Shown here one piece after another: positions 35,518 to 43,491 of a stretch of 64,000 nt of DNA (position 1 is the first letter of the stretch; each line of letters begins with the position of its first letter). The DNA is from JAUICS01 sp964384335. Lineage in GTDB: Bacteria > Pseudomonadota > Alphaproteobacteria > Micavibrionales > Micavibrionaceae. Made by a program: the position numbers and the translations under genes. The stretch lies in NCBI GenBank assembly GCA_964384335.1, contig CAYLKN010000005.1, forward strand, positions 18,500 to 82,499. Direction: 5' to 3'. A model generated the notes under the pieces. The model was not told the DNA's origin. It was given only the letters and a program-made list of their open reading frames with translations, and ran no database searches.

Positions 35518-35748
35518 ATTGTTTTAAGTCTTATTGCGCCGTTTTATAAAAGCGATTCTCTATTACCAACTTAATATAATACCACAAAAGAGATTTTTTT
35601 GTAATATTGCCTTATTTAAATCTCAATACTGTATTATAAGTGTTGGATGTTACATCTCTGACAAGAAGCCCGCAACAGAAATAAATGTTGCCGTCGTGTG
35701 TTTTGCCGGGGATATTTAAAATCAAGTTTGGATCAAAACCGGTGTTTT

Positions 35749-36411
35749 GTGAAACAGGACGATGACAAATTCCTTATTGCTTTACCGAAAGGCAGGATCC
35801 TGAAAGAGATCAGGCCGGTTTTCGAGCAATGCGGGATTAAAATCGAAGATGACTGTTTTGATGAAAATTCACGGCGTCTTCGTTTCGGCACAAATATCCA
35901 CCGCCTCGACTGCATCCGCGTGCGCGCCTTTGATATCGCCACAATCGTTGCATATGGCGGAGCCCATATCGGTATTGCGGGGTCCGATGTAATTAATGAG
36001 TTCGATTATGATGTTCTTTTATCACCGCTTGATTTCGGCATTGGAAAATGCCGTCTCAGTGTTGCGGTGAAAGAAGGAGACGCCGACCAGGATCATCCGC
36101 AAAACTGGTCTTATATTAATGTTGCCACCAAATATCCCAATCTGACAAAGTGTTTTTTCAGGGAAAGGGGCGTAGAAGCGAACTGCATAAAATTAAACGG
36201 CGCCATGGAAATTGTGCCTGAAATCGGAATGGCCCGGAAAATTGTTGATCTTGTCTCGACAGGGGCAACGCTGAAAGCAAACAATCTGGTTGAAGTTGAA
36301 AAAATCATGGACGTTTCAACACGCCTCATCATTAATAAGGCGTGCGCAAAAACAATTCCGAAAGATCTTCTGGCGATTGTCGAGTCCTTTGAAAGAGTTT
36401 TGAATGCATGA
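35749..36411 (+). CDS. hisG: ATP phosphoribosyltransferase (short form)
   Basis: HisG performs the first, feedback-controlled step of histidine synthesis, joining ATP and PRPP. The 220-aa product lacks the C-terminal regulatory domain, so it is the short form that needs a HisZ partner; hisZ is not in the window. Visible motifs are FLIALPKGRILKEI, GGAHIGIAGSDVINEF, and the PRPP site IVDLVSTGATLKANNL. No ATG fits. I choose GTG at 35749, giving MKQDDDKFLIALPKG; GTG at 35698 would add 17 unlikely residues. Its stop overlaps the UPF0262 start by four bases. Confidence 0.93.
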   Translation: MKQDDDKFLIALPKGRILKEIRPVFEQCGIKIEDDCFDENSRRLRFGTNIHRLDCIRVRAFDIATIVAYGGAHIGIAGSDVINEFDYDVLLSPLDFGIGKCRLSVAVKEGDADQDHPQNWSYINVATKYPNLTKCFFRERGVEANCIKLNGAMEIVPEIGMARKIVDLVSTGATLKANNLVEVEKIMDVSTRLIINKACAKTIPKDLLAIVESFERVLNA

Positions 36412-36935
36412 CAAAAACTCGTGACGATAAAACCCTTTCCGAAAAGGAATTCTGTCTTGAAAATGTCATTCTTGAAAGTACAGCCCCTGTCGTTAAAACC
36501 GATTTGATAGAAAAAGAAAAACAGAGTGCGTTGAGAGATTTGCATAAGGGCACGTTTTTTAAACCTTTGAATGGAAAGAAGGGACCTTACACTTTGACCA
36601 TATCTCTGGACGGAAACAGACTGCTTATGCAAATAACAAATAATTCAGAAGATCAGTTTGAAGATATTTCTTTTTCCTTGCGGATCTTTAAACAAATAAT
36701 AAAGGATTATTTTATAATCGTGGAAAGTTATGAGGACGCCTGGCGCAAGGGGAATATTAGCAGACTTGAAGCCATCGACATGGGACGCAGAGGGCTGCAC
36801 AACGAAGGAGCCTCACGATTACAGGAAGTGCTGGAGACAAGACTAAAAGTGGATTTTTCAACGGCGCGCCGGCTGTTTACACTGATTTGCGTATTATGTG
36901 CGGGCCGGCGATCAAGCTGGCAGCAGCAGTCATAG
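36408..36935 (+). CDS. UPF0262 family protein
   Basis: This 175-aa protein belongs to an alphaproteobacterial family of unknown function, usually found between hisD and infA. The diagnostic stretch is IVESYEDAWRKGNISRLEAI followed by DMGRRGLHNEGA and VDFSTARRLFTLICVLC near the C terminus. It overlaps hisG by four bases. In relatives hisD normally precedes it; here hisD is missing from this position. Confidence 0.92.
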   Translation: MTKTRDDKTLSEKEFCLENVILESTAPVVKTDLIEKEKQSALRDLHKGTFFKPLNGKKGPYTLTISLDGNRLLMQITNNSEDQFEDISFSLRIFKQIIKDYFIIVESYEDAWRKGNISRLEAIDMGRRGLHNEGASRLQEVLETRLKVDFSTARRLFTLICVLCAGRRSSWQQQS

Positions 36936-36998
36936 GCTTGCAAGACTCCTTTTTCCTGTCAATCAAATAATCTCAGAGCTTGCGTTTACGCATAAAAC

Positions 36999-37027
36999 TT
37001 GCTTAGTATGCAGCGATTAACTTTAAA
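36999..37027 (+). promoter_or_regulatory. Putative infA promoter
   Basis: TTGCTT (36999-37004) and TTTAAA (37022-37027), 17 bp apart, lie just before the infA start at 37042. This would leave a very short leader. Confidence 0.35.
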
Positions 37028-37041
37028 ATTTATGGAATCGC

Positions 37042-37260
37042 ATGACAAAAGAAGACCTTATTGAGTTTAAAGGTGTGGTAACTGAAGTTCTTCCCAACGC
37101 AATGTTCAGGGTAAAGCTTGAAAACGACCACGAAATACTCGCCCATACAGCCGGAAAAATGCGGAAAAACAGAATACGCGTCCTTGAAGGCGACTCCGTT
37201 ATTGTCGAAATGACCCCGTACGATCTTTCAAAAGGCCGCATTATTTACAGGGAGAAGTAG
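37042..37260 (+). CDS. infA: Translation initiation factor IF-1
   Basis: IF-1 (72 aa) occupies the ribosomal A site during initiation. The single S1/OB-fold domain is essentially consensus: KEDLIEFKGVVTEVLPNAMF, then HTAGKMRKNRIRVLEGD and VEMTPYDLSKGRI. The start is fixed by length and by GGA upstream. It begins the infA-HAD-maf-RNase G run. Confidence 0.98.
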   Translation: MTKEDLIEFKGVVTEVLPNAMFRVKLENDHEILAHTAGKMRKNRIRVLEGDSVIVEMTPYDLSKGRIIYREK

Positions 37261-37264
37261 ATAC

Positions 37265-37885
37265 ATGAACCGTGAGCTTGATGCCGTTGTATTTGATATC
37301 GGGAATGTCCTGCTCGACTGGAACCCTGAATATATTTTCAGAAAAATTCTTCCCTCAAACATTGATGTTCAGGATTTTTTTAAAGAAATCGACTATTTTG
37401 AGCGTAACTATGAAATGGATAAAGGTATTCCGCTAGAGCAAGCAAGGAAAGAGATGATTGCAGCTTTCCCCCATTATGCGGATGTATTCAATGCCTATTT
37501 CGACAGGTGGATTGAGTCTATTGGAGGTGAGATCGCAGGCACAACCAGACTCCTGAGGCAGCTTCATAAGATTGGCATTCCGCTATACTCCATAACGAAT
37601 TTCCATCAGGATTTTTTTGAGATAACGTGTAAACATTATGATTTCCTAAAATTGTTTAACGGTATTGTTGTTTCAGGAACCGAGGGAATTCGCAAGCCTG
37701 ATCAGGAAATCTATCAGCTGTTGCTCGATCGTTACGATCTTCGGCCTGAAAGGCTTATATTTATAGACGATAAACCTGAAAATGTGGAAACTTCCGAGAA
37801 ACTCGGATTTCACGGACATGTGTTTGAGTCTGCGGAGGGGTTGAGAGACAGACTCGATACGTTCAACCTGCCTCTGGCTGCATGA
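37265..37885 (+). CDS. HAD-family hydrolase (IA subfamily)
   Basis: This 206-aa haloacid dehalogenase-like hydrolase lies four bases after infA. Motif I is VVFDIGNVLLDW, with Gly in place of the second Asp usual in phosphatases, as in the YihX/epoxide-hydrolase-like branch. Motif II is SITNFH, motif III GTEGIRKPDQEIY and motif IV IFIDDKPENVETS. An alpha-helical cap lies between motifs I and II. The substrate is unknown, probably a small phosphorylated metabolite. Its stop overlaps the maf start by four bases. Confidence 0.9.
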   Translation: MNRELDAVVFDIGNVLLDWNPEYIFRKILPSNIDVQDFFKEIDYFERNYEMDKGIPLEQARKEMIAAFPHYADVFNAYFDRWIESIGGEIAGTTRLLRQLHKIGIPLYSITNFHQDFFEITCKHYDFLKLFNGIVVSGTEGIRKPDQEIYQLLLDRYDLRPERLIFIDDKPENVETSEKLGFHGHVFESAEGLRDRLDTFNLPLAA

Positions 37886-38490
37886 CAAAACAAAAACAGA
37901 TACCGGAACTGATACTGGCATCTTCTTCCCCGCGGCGTCTTGACCTTCTTAAACAGATTGGCCTCACCCCTGACAAGGTGGTCAGCGGCAATATAGACGA
38001 AACGGCACTTAAAAACGAGTTACCCAAGGATCTTCCCGGACGCCTGGCCGAATTGAAGGCAAAAGCAGTGAAGAAAAAAGAAAAAAGCGGTGATTCAGCT
38101 TACATACTGGCTGCGGATACCGTGGTTGCCTGTGGCCGCCGCATTCTTGGAAAACCGGAAAACAGGGTTGAAGCGGAAAACTGCCTGAGCCTCCTTTCCG
38201 GACGCAGACACAGGGTTTATGGCGGAATCTCCCTTCTTTGTCCGGACGGACGGATTGTTTCCCGAACTGTTTTAACGATGGTTCAGTTTAAGCGGTTAAG
38301 CCGGGAGGAAATGGATTTTCTTCTCAGCACGGGAGAATGGGAAGGCAAGGCCGGCGGATATGCAATTCAGGGATTTTCAGGGGCCTTTGTAAAGTCAATT
38401 CAGGGATCTTACACCAATGTGGTGGGCTTGTCGCTGTACGATACGGCCAAGATCCTAACCGGAAACGGTTTCCACTGGATGCAGGCTTAA
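37882..38490 (+). CDS. maf: Maf-like nucleoside triphosphate pyrophosphatase
   Basis: Maf proteins hydrolyse non-canonical or surplus nucleoside triphosphates to monophosphates. The 202-aa protein has the family signature LILASSSPRRLDLLKQIG at the N terminus, the catalytic LAADTVVACGRRILGKP in the middle, and EWEGKAGGYAIQGFSGAFVK. It overlaps the HAD gene by four bases and precedes RNase G, a conserved alphaproteobacterial pairing. Confidence 0.96.
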   Translation: MTKQKQIPELILASSSPRRLDLLKQIGLTPDKVVSGNIDETALKNELPKDLPGRLAELKAKAVKKKEKSGDSAYILAADTVVACGRRILGKPENRVEAENCLSLLSGRRHRVYGGISLLCPDGRIVSRTVLTMVQFKRLSREEMDFLLSTGEWEGKAGGYAIQGFSGAFVKSIQGSYTNVVGLSLYDTAKILTGNGFHWMQA

Positions 38491-38553
38491 AAGGCGCTAT
38501 ACTCATTTGAGTACTTTTAAAACAGGGCTTTACGATGCCTGAAGGAGGATGTT

Positions 38554-39774
38554 CTGGACGTTCTGATCGAGGAATTCAGCGGCGGCCTGTGGGCTGCCGC
38601 ACTTCAGAAAAACAGGCTGGAAGGGATCGAGATCGACCCACCGGACGAACTCGTGCGATGGGGTTCGGTATACAGAGGTATTGTCAGGCGTATCCACCCT
38701 TCCTCGGAAACGGCAGAAATCGAGATTAGCCCCGACCTGAAAGGCAGTCTTCACAACAGGGACGTTTTCGCCCCCGGCACAGAGCGCGGAAGCGGCATTG
38801 GCAAACGTTTGAAAACCGGCCAGACAGTAATCGTTCAGGCAAAAGAAAGTATATTATCCATGCGCGCCGGATCAGGTACAAACACATTGGAGATTAAATC
38901 GCCGCGCCTTACCATGCATATCGGACTACAGGGTCGGTATCTTGTGTATATGCCGCTGGCAGGTGAGAACAAGGTTTCGCAAAGGATTCGGGACAAAAAA
39001 CTGCGCCGGCGGCTTCAAGACATGATGTCCGGCCAAATCAGTATGCAAGGGCTTATCCTGCGCTCGTCAGCAGCGGATATACAGACCGATATAATAGAAA
39101 AAGAAGCCGCTGTTCTGTACAAACAATGGGATGCAATAGAGAAACTGTCTACCGGTTCCGGTAAGCACTCCGCGCAATTACTTCAAGGCCCCAACGCAAT
39201 CCAGCGTCTTTTAAGCAACCTTGCGGAAAAACCAATCGAGCGTATCGAGGTTGTCACTCTGGATCATCTTGAAGCCGTTCAGACATGGTGCAGGAATTTT
39301 GCGCCGGATATCAGTCCGCGGATTATCCCGGTTGAGATTTCCGGTGCAACAAATGACCTGCGTCTTTTCGAACACAGAGATATCTTGAAACAGATCGAAG
39401 CTTTGTTTTCAGCCTATACCCTTTTAAAGGGCGGCGGGAATTTGATTATCCAGGAAACGGCTGCACTTACGGCCATTGATATAAATCGCGGGAGTGATAA
39501 CCAGTCAAACCTGAATCTAAATATCCATGCCGCAAAAGAAATTGCCCGCCAGCTTAGTCTGCGCAACATCGGGGGGATTATCGTGATCGACTTTTTGAAA
39601 ATGAAATCGGCAGCCGACGAAAAAAAGTTGAAAGAAGCAATGACCGGATATTTTGATGATGACCAGTGTACGGTTCAGCTGCATGGCCTTACAAATCTCG
39701 GGCTTTACGAATTAACGCGGCAACAGCGCACACCGTCGCTACAGGACAGGATGAAAAGCGTTACGCTGGCGTAA
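38554..39774 (+). CDS. rng: Ribonuclease E/G family protein, probable CTG start
   Basis: This endoribonuclease, about 406 aa, belongs to the RNase G/E family. It has an N-terminal S1-like region (WGSVYRGIVRRIHPSSETAE), and the catalytic magnesium aspartates are visible in TAIDINRGSDNQ and GGIIVIDFLKM. It lacks the zinc-link CPxC and the long RNase E tail. No ATG, GTG or TTG exists in frame between the upstream stop (38518) and GTG at 38653, yet the codons before 38653 encode LIEEFSGGLWAAALQKNRLE, which matches the normal RNase G N terminus. AAGGAGG at 38542-38548 points to CTG at 38554 as start. A frameshift after ATG 38549 is the alternative. Confidence 0.85.
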   Translation: MDVLIEEFSGGLWAAALQKNRLEGIEIDPPDELVRWGSVYRGIVRRIHPSSETAEIEISPDLKGSLHNRDVFAPGTERGSGIGKRLKTGQTVIVQAKESILSMRAGSGTNTLEIKSPRLTMHIGLQGRYLVYMPLAGENKVSQRIRDKKLRRRLQDMMSGQISMQGLILRSSAADIQTDIIEKEAAVLYKQWDAIEKLSTGSGKHSAQLLQGPNAIQRLLSNLAEKPIERIEVVTLDHLEAVQTWCRNFAPDISPRIIPVEISGATNDLRLFEHRDILKQIEALFSAYTLLKGGGNLIIQETAALTAIDINRGSDNQSNLNLNIHAAKEIARQLSLRNIGGIIVIDFLKMKSAADEKKLKEAMTGYFDDDQCTVQLHGLTNLGLYELTRQQRTPSLQDRMKSVTLA

Positions 39775-39941
39775 TCTTTACAAAAGCCTGTGTTCAATGC
39801 ATAAAACAGATGGGGCTTTACCTGACTGAACAAATAACATAAAGCAGGCATTTTGTATCGGCAGACAACAATGCTGGACAAGCCGCACGCTTTGTTTTAT
39901 AAGCTCATATTTAGGGCAATACTCTAAATTACAACATACGC

Positions 39942-40017
39942 GGTCAGGTAGCTCAGTCGGTAGAGCAAGGGACTGAAAATCCCTGTGTCGGCGGTTCGAT
40001 TCCGCCCCTGACCACCA
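39942..40017 (+). tRNA. tRNA-Phe(GAA)
   Basis: A complete 76-base cloverleaf: acceptor GGTCAGG/CCTGACC, D-arm GCTC/GAGC, anticodon stem AGGGA/TCCCT with loop CTGAAAA (anticodon GAA), T-arm GGCGG/CCGCC with TTCGATT, and an encoded CCA end. It follows RNase G by 167 bases, a position seen in other alphaproteobacteria. No clear promoter or terminator was identified. Confidence 0.98.
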
Positions 40018-40045
40018 CTTCAGAATGGTCCGGTCTGTATCTTAA

Positions 40046-40915
40046 ATGAAGAAATTTCTCGACAACGGCGAATTCATTCTCTTTGCAACGCTCCTGATCT
40101 GGTGTTTCTTTCCGATTGTCAACAAGCTGAGTTTCAATACGGTTCCTCCTGTCCACGCGGCGGGCTATGCGAGCCTGATTGCCGGCGTGACCTTTCTGGT
40201 TGTTCTTGCACTGCGCGGGCAGTTGTATTTCTTCAAAACCTGCACCGTCTGGAAGGAAATAAGTCTTTCAACTCTGTTTATAGGCATTTTGTTCTACGGA
40301 CTGGTTTTTTACGGCACATCTTTGACCACGGCTGGAAACGCCTCTGTTTTCACATTGTTCGAGGTTTTCTTTACTTATTTGATCCTCTCTGTTCTGACTA
40401 AAAACGAAGCCTTTGTAAAAGAGCATATTGCAGGCGCATGTCTTATGGTTGCGGGCGCCCTGATCATACTTGTGCCAAAGATGGAAGGCCAGATTGCATG
40501 GGGTGAAATTTTTATAATGACAGGATGCATGTTTACCCCGCTGGGCAACAAATATGCAAAGGCGGCAATTGCGTATGTCAGCCCGTTTTTCCTGATGACT
40601 GTAAGGAGTCTTATTTCCGGCGTTTTTCTTTTGGGTCTTGCCTTCCTGATCGAAACTCCGCCAGCGGCGGGCGGTTTTGTCGAAGGACTGCCTTATCTGA
40701 TAATTAACGGCGTTCTGCTTCTCGGGTTTTCAAAAATTCTGTGGCTTGAGTCCATAAGGCGGATTACCATAACAAAAGCACAATCCATAAGCGTAATAAC
40801 ACCCGTACTCACGCTTTTTTTTGCCTGGCTGATTCTTGGCGAAAAACCAACGTTTTTTCAAATTACCGGTCTTTTGCCGGTTGCGGCGGGCGCCTTTCTG
40901 TTACTCCGCAAATAG
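40046..40915 (+). CDS. EamA/DMT-family permease
   Basis: This 289-aa inner-membrane protein has about ten hydrophobic helices in two EamA repeats (about residues 5-140 and 150-285), typical of drug/metabolite transporters. The repeats end with VAGALIILVPKM and VAAGAFLLLRK. The substrate is unknown; relatives export amino acids and other small metabolites. It begins 28 bases after tRNA-Phe and is convergent with nrdB. Confidence 0.9.
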   Translation: MKKFLDNGEFILFATLLIWCFFPIVNKLSFNTVPPVHAAGYASLIAGVTFLVVLALRGQLYFFKTCTVWKEISLSTLFIGILFYGLVFYGTSLTTAGNASVFTLFEVFFTYLILSVLTKNEAFVKEHIAGACLMVAGALIILVPKMEGQIAWGEIFIMTGCMFTPLGNKYAKAAIAYVSPFFLMTVRSLISGVFLLGLAFLIETPPAAGGFVEGLPYLIINGVLLLGFSKILWLESIRRITITKAQSISVITPVLTLFFAWLILGEKPTFFQITGLLPVAAGAFLLLRK

Positions 40916-40964
40916 CATGCAAAGCCTTCTTTCCTGAAAAAAGCATATTTTTTATCTCATGCAT

Positions 40965-40994
40965 AAAAAAATCCTCTCCCGTAAGGGAGAGGAT
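40965..40994 (-). terminator. Intrinsic terminator of nrdB
   Basis: A perfect 10-bp stem (ATCCTCTCCC 40971-40980 with GGGAGAGGAT 40985-40994, loop GTAA) is followed on the minus strand by a run of seven T residues (40971-40965). It lies 22 bases beyond the nrdB stop and is the strongest terminator in the window. Confidence 0.92.
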
Positions 40995-41016
40995 ACGTTC
41001 AAAACAGCAGAGGATT

Positions 41017-42096
41017 TTATTGGCCTTCACCCGCAAAACTTCTGACCTGATCTTCGGACAGCCGGCCCCGGATCGTCCCGGTAAACATACCGTCCTCAAA
41101 TACCTCCTCCCATGTGCCTTGCGTTGACGCACGGGAATACTCGGTTGCGCGGTTTTCAAAAAAGTTGGTATGCTCCGCACCATTCATCATTTCGTCCATC
41201 CACGGCAGAGGATTCTTATCCGCCCCGAATACAGGCTCCAGATTAAGCTGTTGCAGACGGCGGTCACCGATATAACGAATGTACTTTTTGACATCTTCCG
41301 GAGCCAGGCCCTCAATGCCGCCCATCTCGAAGGCCAGGTCAATGAAAGCATCCTCGAAGCCGACAATTTTACGGCATGATTCTGTGATTTCCTCTTTCAG
41401 GTCGTTATCCCAGATGTCCTTGTTCTCATTAATAAAGGCGTTGAAAAGCCGCATCATGGACAGGCAGTGCAAGGTCTCGTCCCGTACGGACCAGGCCACA
41501 ATCTGCCCCATTCCCTTCATCTTGTTAAAGCGGGGGAAATTCATGAGGATAGCAAAGCTGGCAAAAAGCTGAAGCCCTTCGGTAAATGCACCAAACATGG
41601 CCATGGTCTTGGCAATATCCCGGCGGGAACTCATGGACGCTTCCTGCATGTAATCAAATTTGTCCTTCATTTCCTTGTATTTCAGGAACGCTTCGTATTC
41701 GACTTCAGGCATCCCGATTGTATCCAGCAAGTGAGAATACGCCGCGATATGAATTGTTTCGATATTTGAGAACGCGGACAGCATCATCTGGACTTCCACC
41801 GGACCGAATACCTGGGAATAATGTTTCATGTAACAGTTATTCACCTCCACATCGGACTGTGTAAAAAACCGGAAAATCTGTGTTACGAGATTTTTTTCGG
41901 AAGGGGTAAGATTTTTCTTCCAGTCCCTCACGTCTTCGGCCAACGGCACTTCCTCCGGCAGCCAGTGCAGCCTCTGCTGGGTCTGCCAGGCTTCGTAACA
42001 CCATGGGTAAAGAAAAGGCTTGTAAACATGCCGCTCAACCAGAAGCGGCGAATGGTTTGCATTGGTGACGTCGTCAAGAACGGCTGCTTGTGCCAT
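41017..42096 (-). CDS. nrdB: Ribonucleoside-diphosphate reductase subunit beta (class Ia)
   Basis: NrdB holds the diiron-tyrosyl radical cofactor of aerobic ribonucleotide reductase. The 359-aa protein has iron-ligand segments TQIFRFFTQSDVEVNNCYMK (Asp/Glu) and IETIHIAAYSHLLDTIG (Glu, His and the radical Tyr), then SWSVRDETLHCLSMM-type WSVRDETLHC. I chose the ATG at 42096, preceded by AAGGAGGA; the longer in-frame start at 42273 would add 59 unrelated residues and run through the promoter. nrdA is not adjacent. Two NrdR boxes upstream predict repression when dATP is plentiful. Confidence 0.97.
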   Translation of the reverse strand: MAQAAVLDDVTNANHSPLLVERHVYKPFLYPWCYEAWQTQQRLHWLPEEVPLAEDVRDWKKNLTPSEKNLVTQIFRFFTQSDVEVNNCYMKHYSQVFGPVEVQMMLSAFSNIETIHIAAYSHLLDTIGMPEVEYEAFLKYKEMKDKFDYMQEASMSSRRDIAKTMAMFGAFTEGLQLFASFAILMNFPRFNKMKGMGQIVAWSVRDETLHCLSMMRLFNAFINENKDIWDNDLKEEITESCRKIVGFEDAFIDLAFEMGGIEGLAPEDVKKYIRYIGDRRLQQLNLEPVFGADKNPLPWMDEMMNGAEHTNFFENRATEYSRASTQGTWEEVFEDGMFTGTIRGRLSEDQVRSFAGEGQ

Positions 42097-42176
42097 TTGA
42101 TCCTCCTTATATAAAGGTTTGGGTTTTGGTTTGTGAACTTTGATTGAACTTAAACTATTTATGTGATTATAGATAT

Positions 42177-42192
42177 ATACCACAAATTGTGC
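42177..42192 (-). promoter_or_regulatory. NrdR box 2 (degenerate)
   Basis: ATACCACAAATTGTGC matches the NrdR consensus acaCwAtATaTwGtgt at 11 of 16 positions, including the key C and G. Its centre lies 32 bp from the other box, the usual three-turn NrdR spacing. Confidence 0.6.
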
Positions 42193-42208
42193 ATGTCTAA
42201 TATTCAAA

Positions 42209-42224
42209 ATACTATATATTGTGT
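42209..42224 (-). promoter_or_regulatory. NrdR box 1
   Basis: ATACTATATATTGTGT matches the NrdR consensus acaCwAtATaTwGtgt at 15 of 16 positions. It lies 113 bases upstream of the nrdB ATG. NrdR is the zinc/ATP-cone repressor of ribonucleotide reductase genes; its gene is not in the window. Confidence 0.8.
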
Positions 42225-42265
42225 TTTGTGCAATAGGGTCAAAGCAAAAATTTTTTGATCCGGCC

Positions 42266-43390
42266 CTATTCAAAAACGATTCGCGGAAAAGGCCTGGGTT
42301 TTTTTACTGCCAGACCCGCCATAACCGAGGAGGCAATTTCAAGAAATATGTCGGCATGGATGTTTTCCGGACCGGCGTATACAAGAGGCTGGCCACTGTC
42401 GGCCAATACTCTGATATCTGCATTTAACGGGATTTCACCCAGAAATTCATGATTTGCTTTCTGCGCTTCGTCTCGTCCGCCGCCGTGCCCGAAAATCTCG
42501 GACCTTTCGCCGCAATGCGGACACAAAAAATAACTCATATTTTCAATGATCCCAAGAATGGGGACGGCAACTTTCTCAAACATACCCACGGCTTTGCGTG
42601 CGTCGATAAGGGACAGGTCCTGGGGCGTTGTAACAATCACGGCTCCGGACATCGGGACTTTTTGCGCCATGGCAAGCTGGGCATCACCGGTTCCCGGGGG
42701 CATGTCCACAATCAGGTAATCCAGACCGCCCCAGTCCACATCACGAAGCATTTGCACAATCGCGGATTGCACCATAGGACCGCGCCAGATCATGGGAGTT
42801 TCACCATCAACCATAAAGCCGATGGACATGACTTTCAGACCGTGGGCCTCAAGCGGTACAATACGCTCGTCATCCTTCCTGAAATCCGGTTTCCGGCCTT
42901 GTAATCCTGACAGTAAGGGGACACTCGGCCCGTAAATATCGGCATCCAGAATTCCGGCTTTCCGGCCAAGTTTTGCAAGGGCAGCGGCAAGATTGATTGC
43001 CACCGTCGATTTGCCGACGCCGCCTTTGCCGGAAGCAACGGCAATGATGTGCTTTACATCCGGGGCAAGCGGCTTATCCTGTTTTAGACTCCCTCCGGTT
43101 TCCTTTGCCTTTTTCTCCGCAGTCAGAACGACAAGCGCTTTTGATACTCTGTCAATGCGTGCTATTGCCCCCTCCACCTGCTGACGCAGGTCTTCCATTG
43201 CCGTGCCGTATTCAGGCCGGACTTCCAGTACGCAGACGACCTCATATCCCTCCCCGGAATTCTGGATGTCTATCGACTGGACTATTCCAGCTTCAAGGAT
43301 ATTGCCGGAGCCGGCATCCGGACCCGGATGCGGAATGGTTTCCAGAATTCTGGTGATGTCGGCCTCTTTCAAATCTTTCATATACTTCAT
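42266..43390 (-). CDS. apbC: Mrp/NBP35 family iron-sulfur cluster carrier ATPase
   Basis: This 374-aa protein carries and transfers Fe-S clusters. An N-terminal MIP18/DUF59 domain (about residues 5-85) is followed by a P-loop ATPase with the deviant Walker A GKGGVGKSTVAINLA, DADIYGPSVP, DYLIVDMPPGTGDA, and the bridging cysteine pair CPHCG near residue 300. An in-frame ATG at 43381 is an equally good start. It is divergent from hflK, and its stop lies just beyond the nrdB promoter region. Confidence 0.96.
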   Translation of the reverse strand: MKYMKDLKEADITRILETIPHPGPDAGSGNILEAGIVQSIDIQNSGEGYEVVCVLEVRPEYGTAMEDLRQQVEGAIARIDRVSKALVVLTAEKKAKETGGSLKQDKPLAPDVKHIIAVASGKGGVGKSTVAINLAAALAKLGRKAGILDADIYGPSVPLLSGLQGRKPDFRKDDERIVPLEAHGLKVMSIGFMVDGETPMIWRGPMVQSAIVQMLRDVDWGGLDYLIVDMPPGTGDAQLAMAQKVPMSGAVIVTTPQDLSLIDARKAVGMFEKVAVPILGIIENMSYFLCPHCGERSEIFGHGGGRDEAQKANHEFLGEIPLNADIRVLADSGQPLVYAGPENIHADIFLEIASSVMAGLAVKKPRPFPRIVFE

Positions 43391-43491
43391 GTGATATTGT
43401 CGAGAATGTCTTGCTTTCCGTTTCGAATCGGATATTTTAAGCTATTAATAACATAAGTTATCAAACTGACGCATTAAAATGGATAGTAAAT

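Noticed and set aside
39775..39941. Search for yacG between RNase G and tRNA-Phe
   Set aside because: The gap has no CxxC-encoding frame; yacG, common at this position in relatives, is not present.
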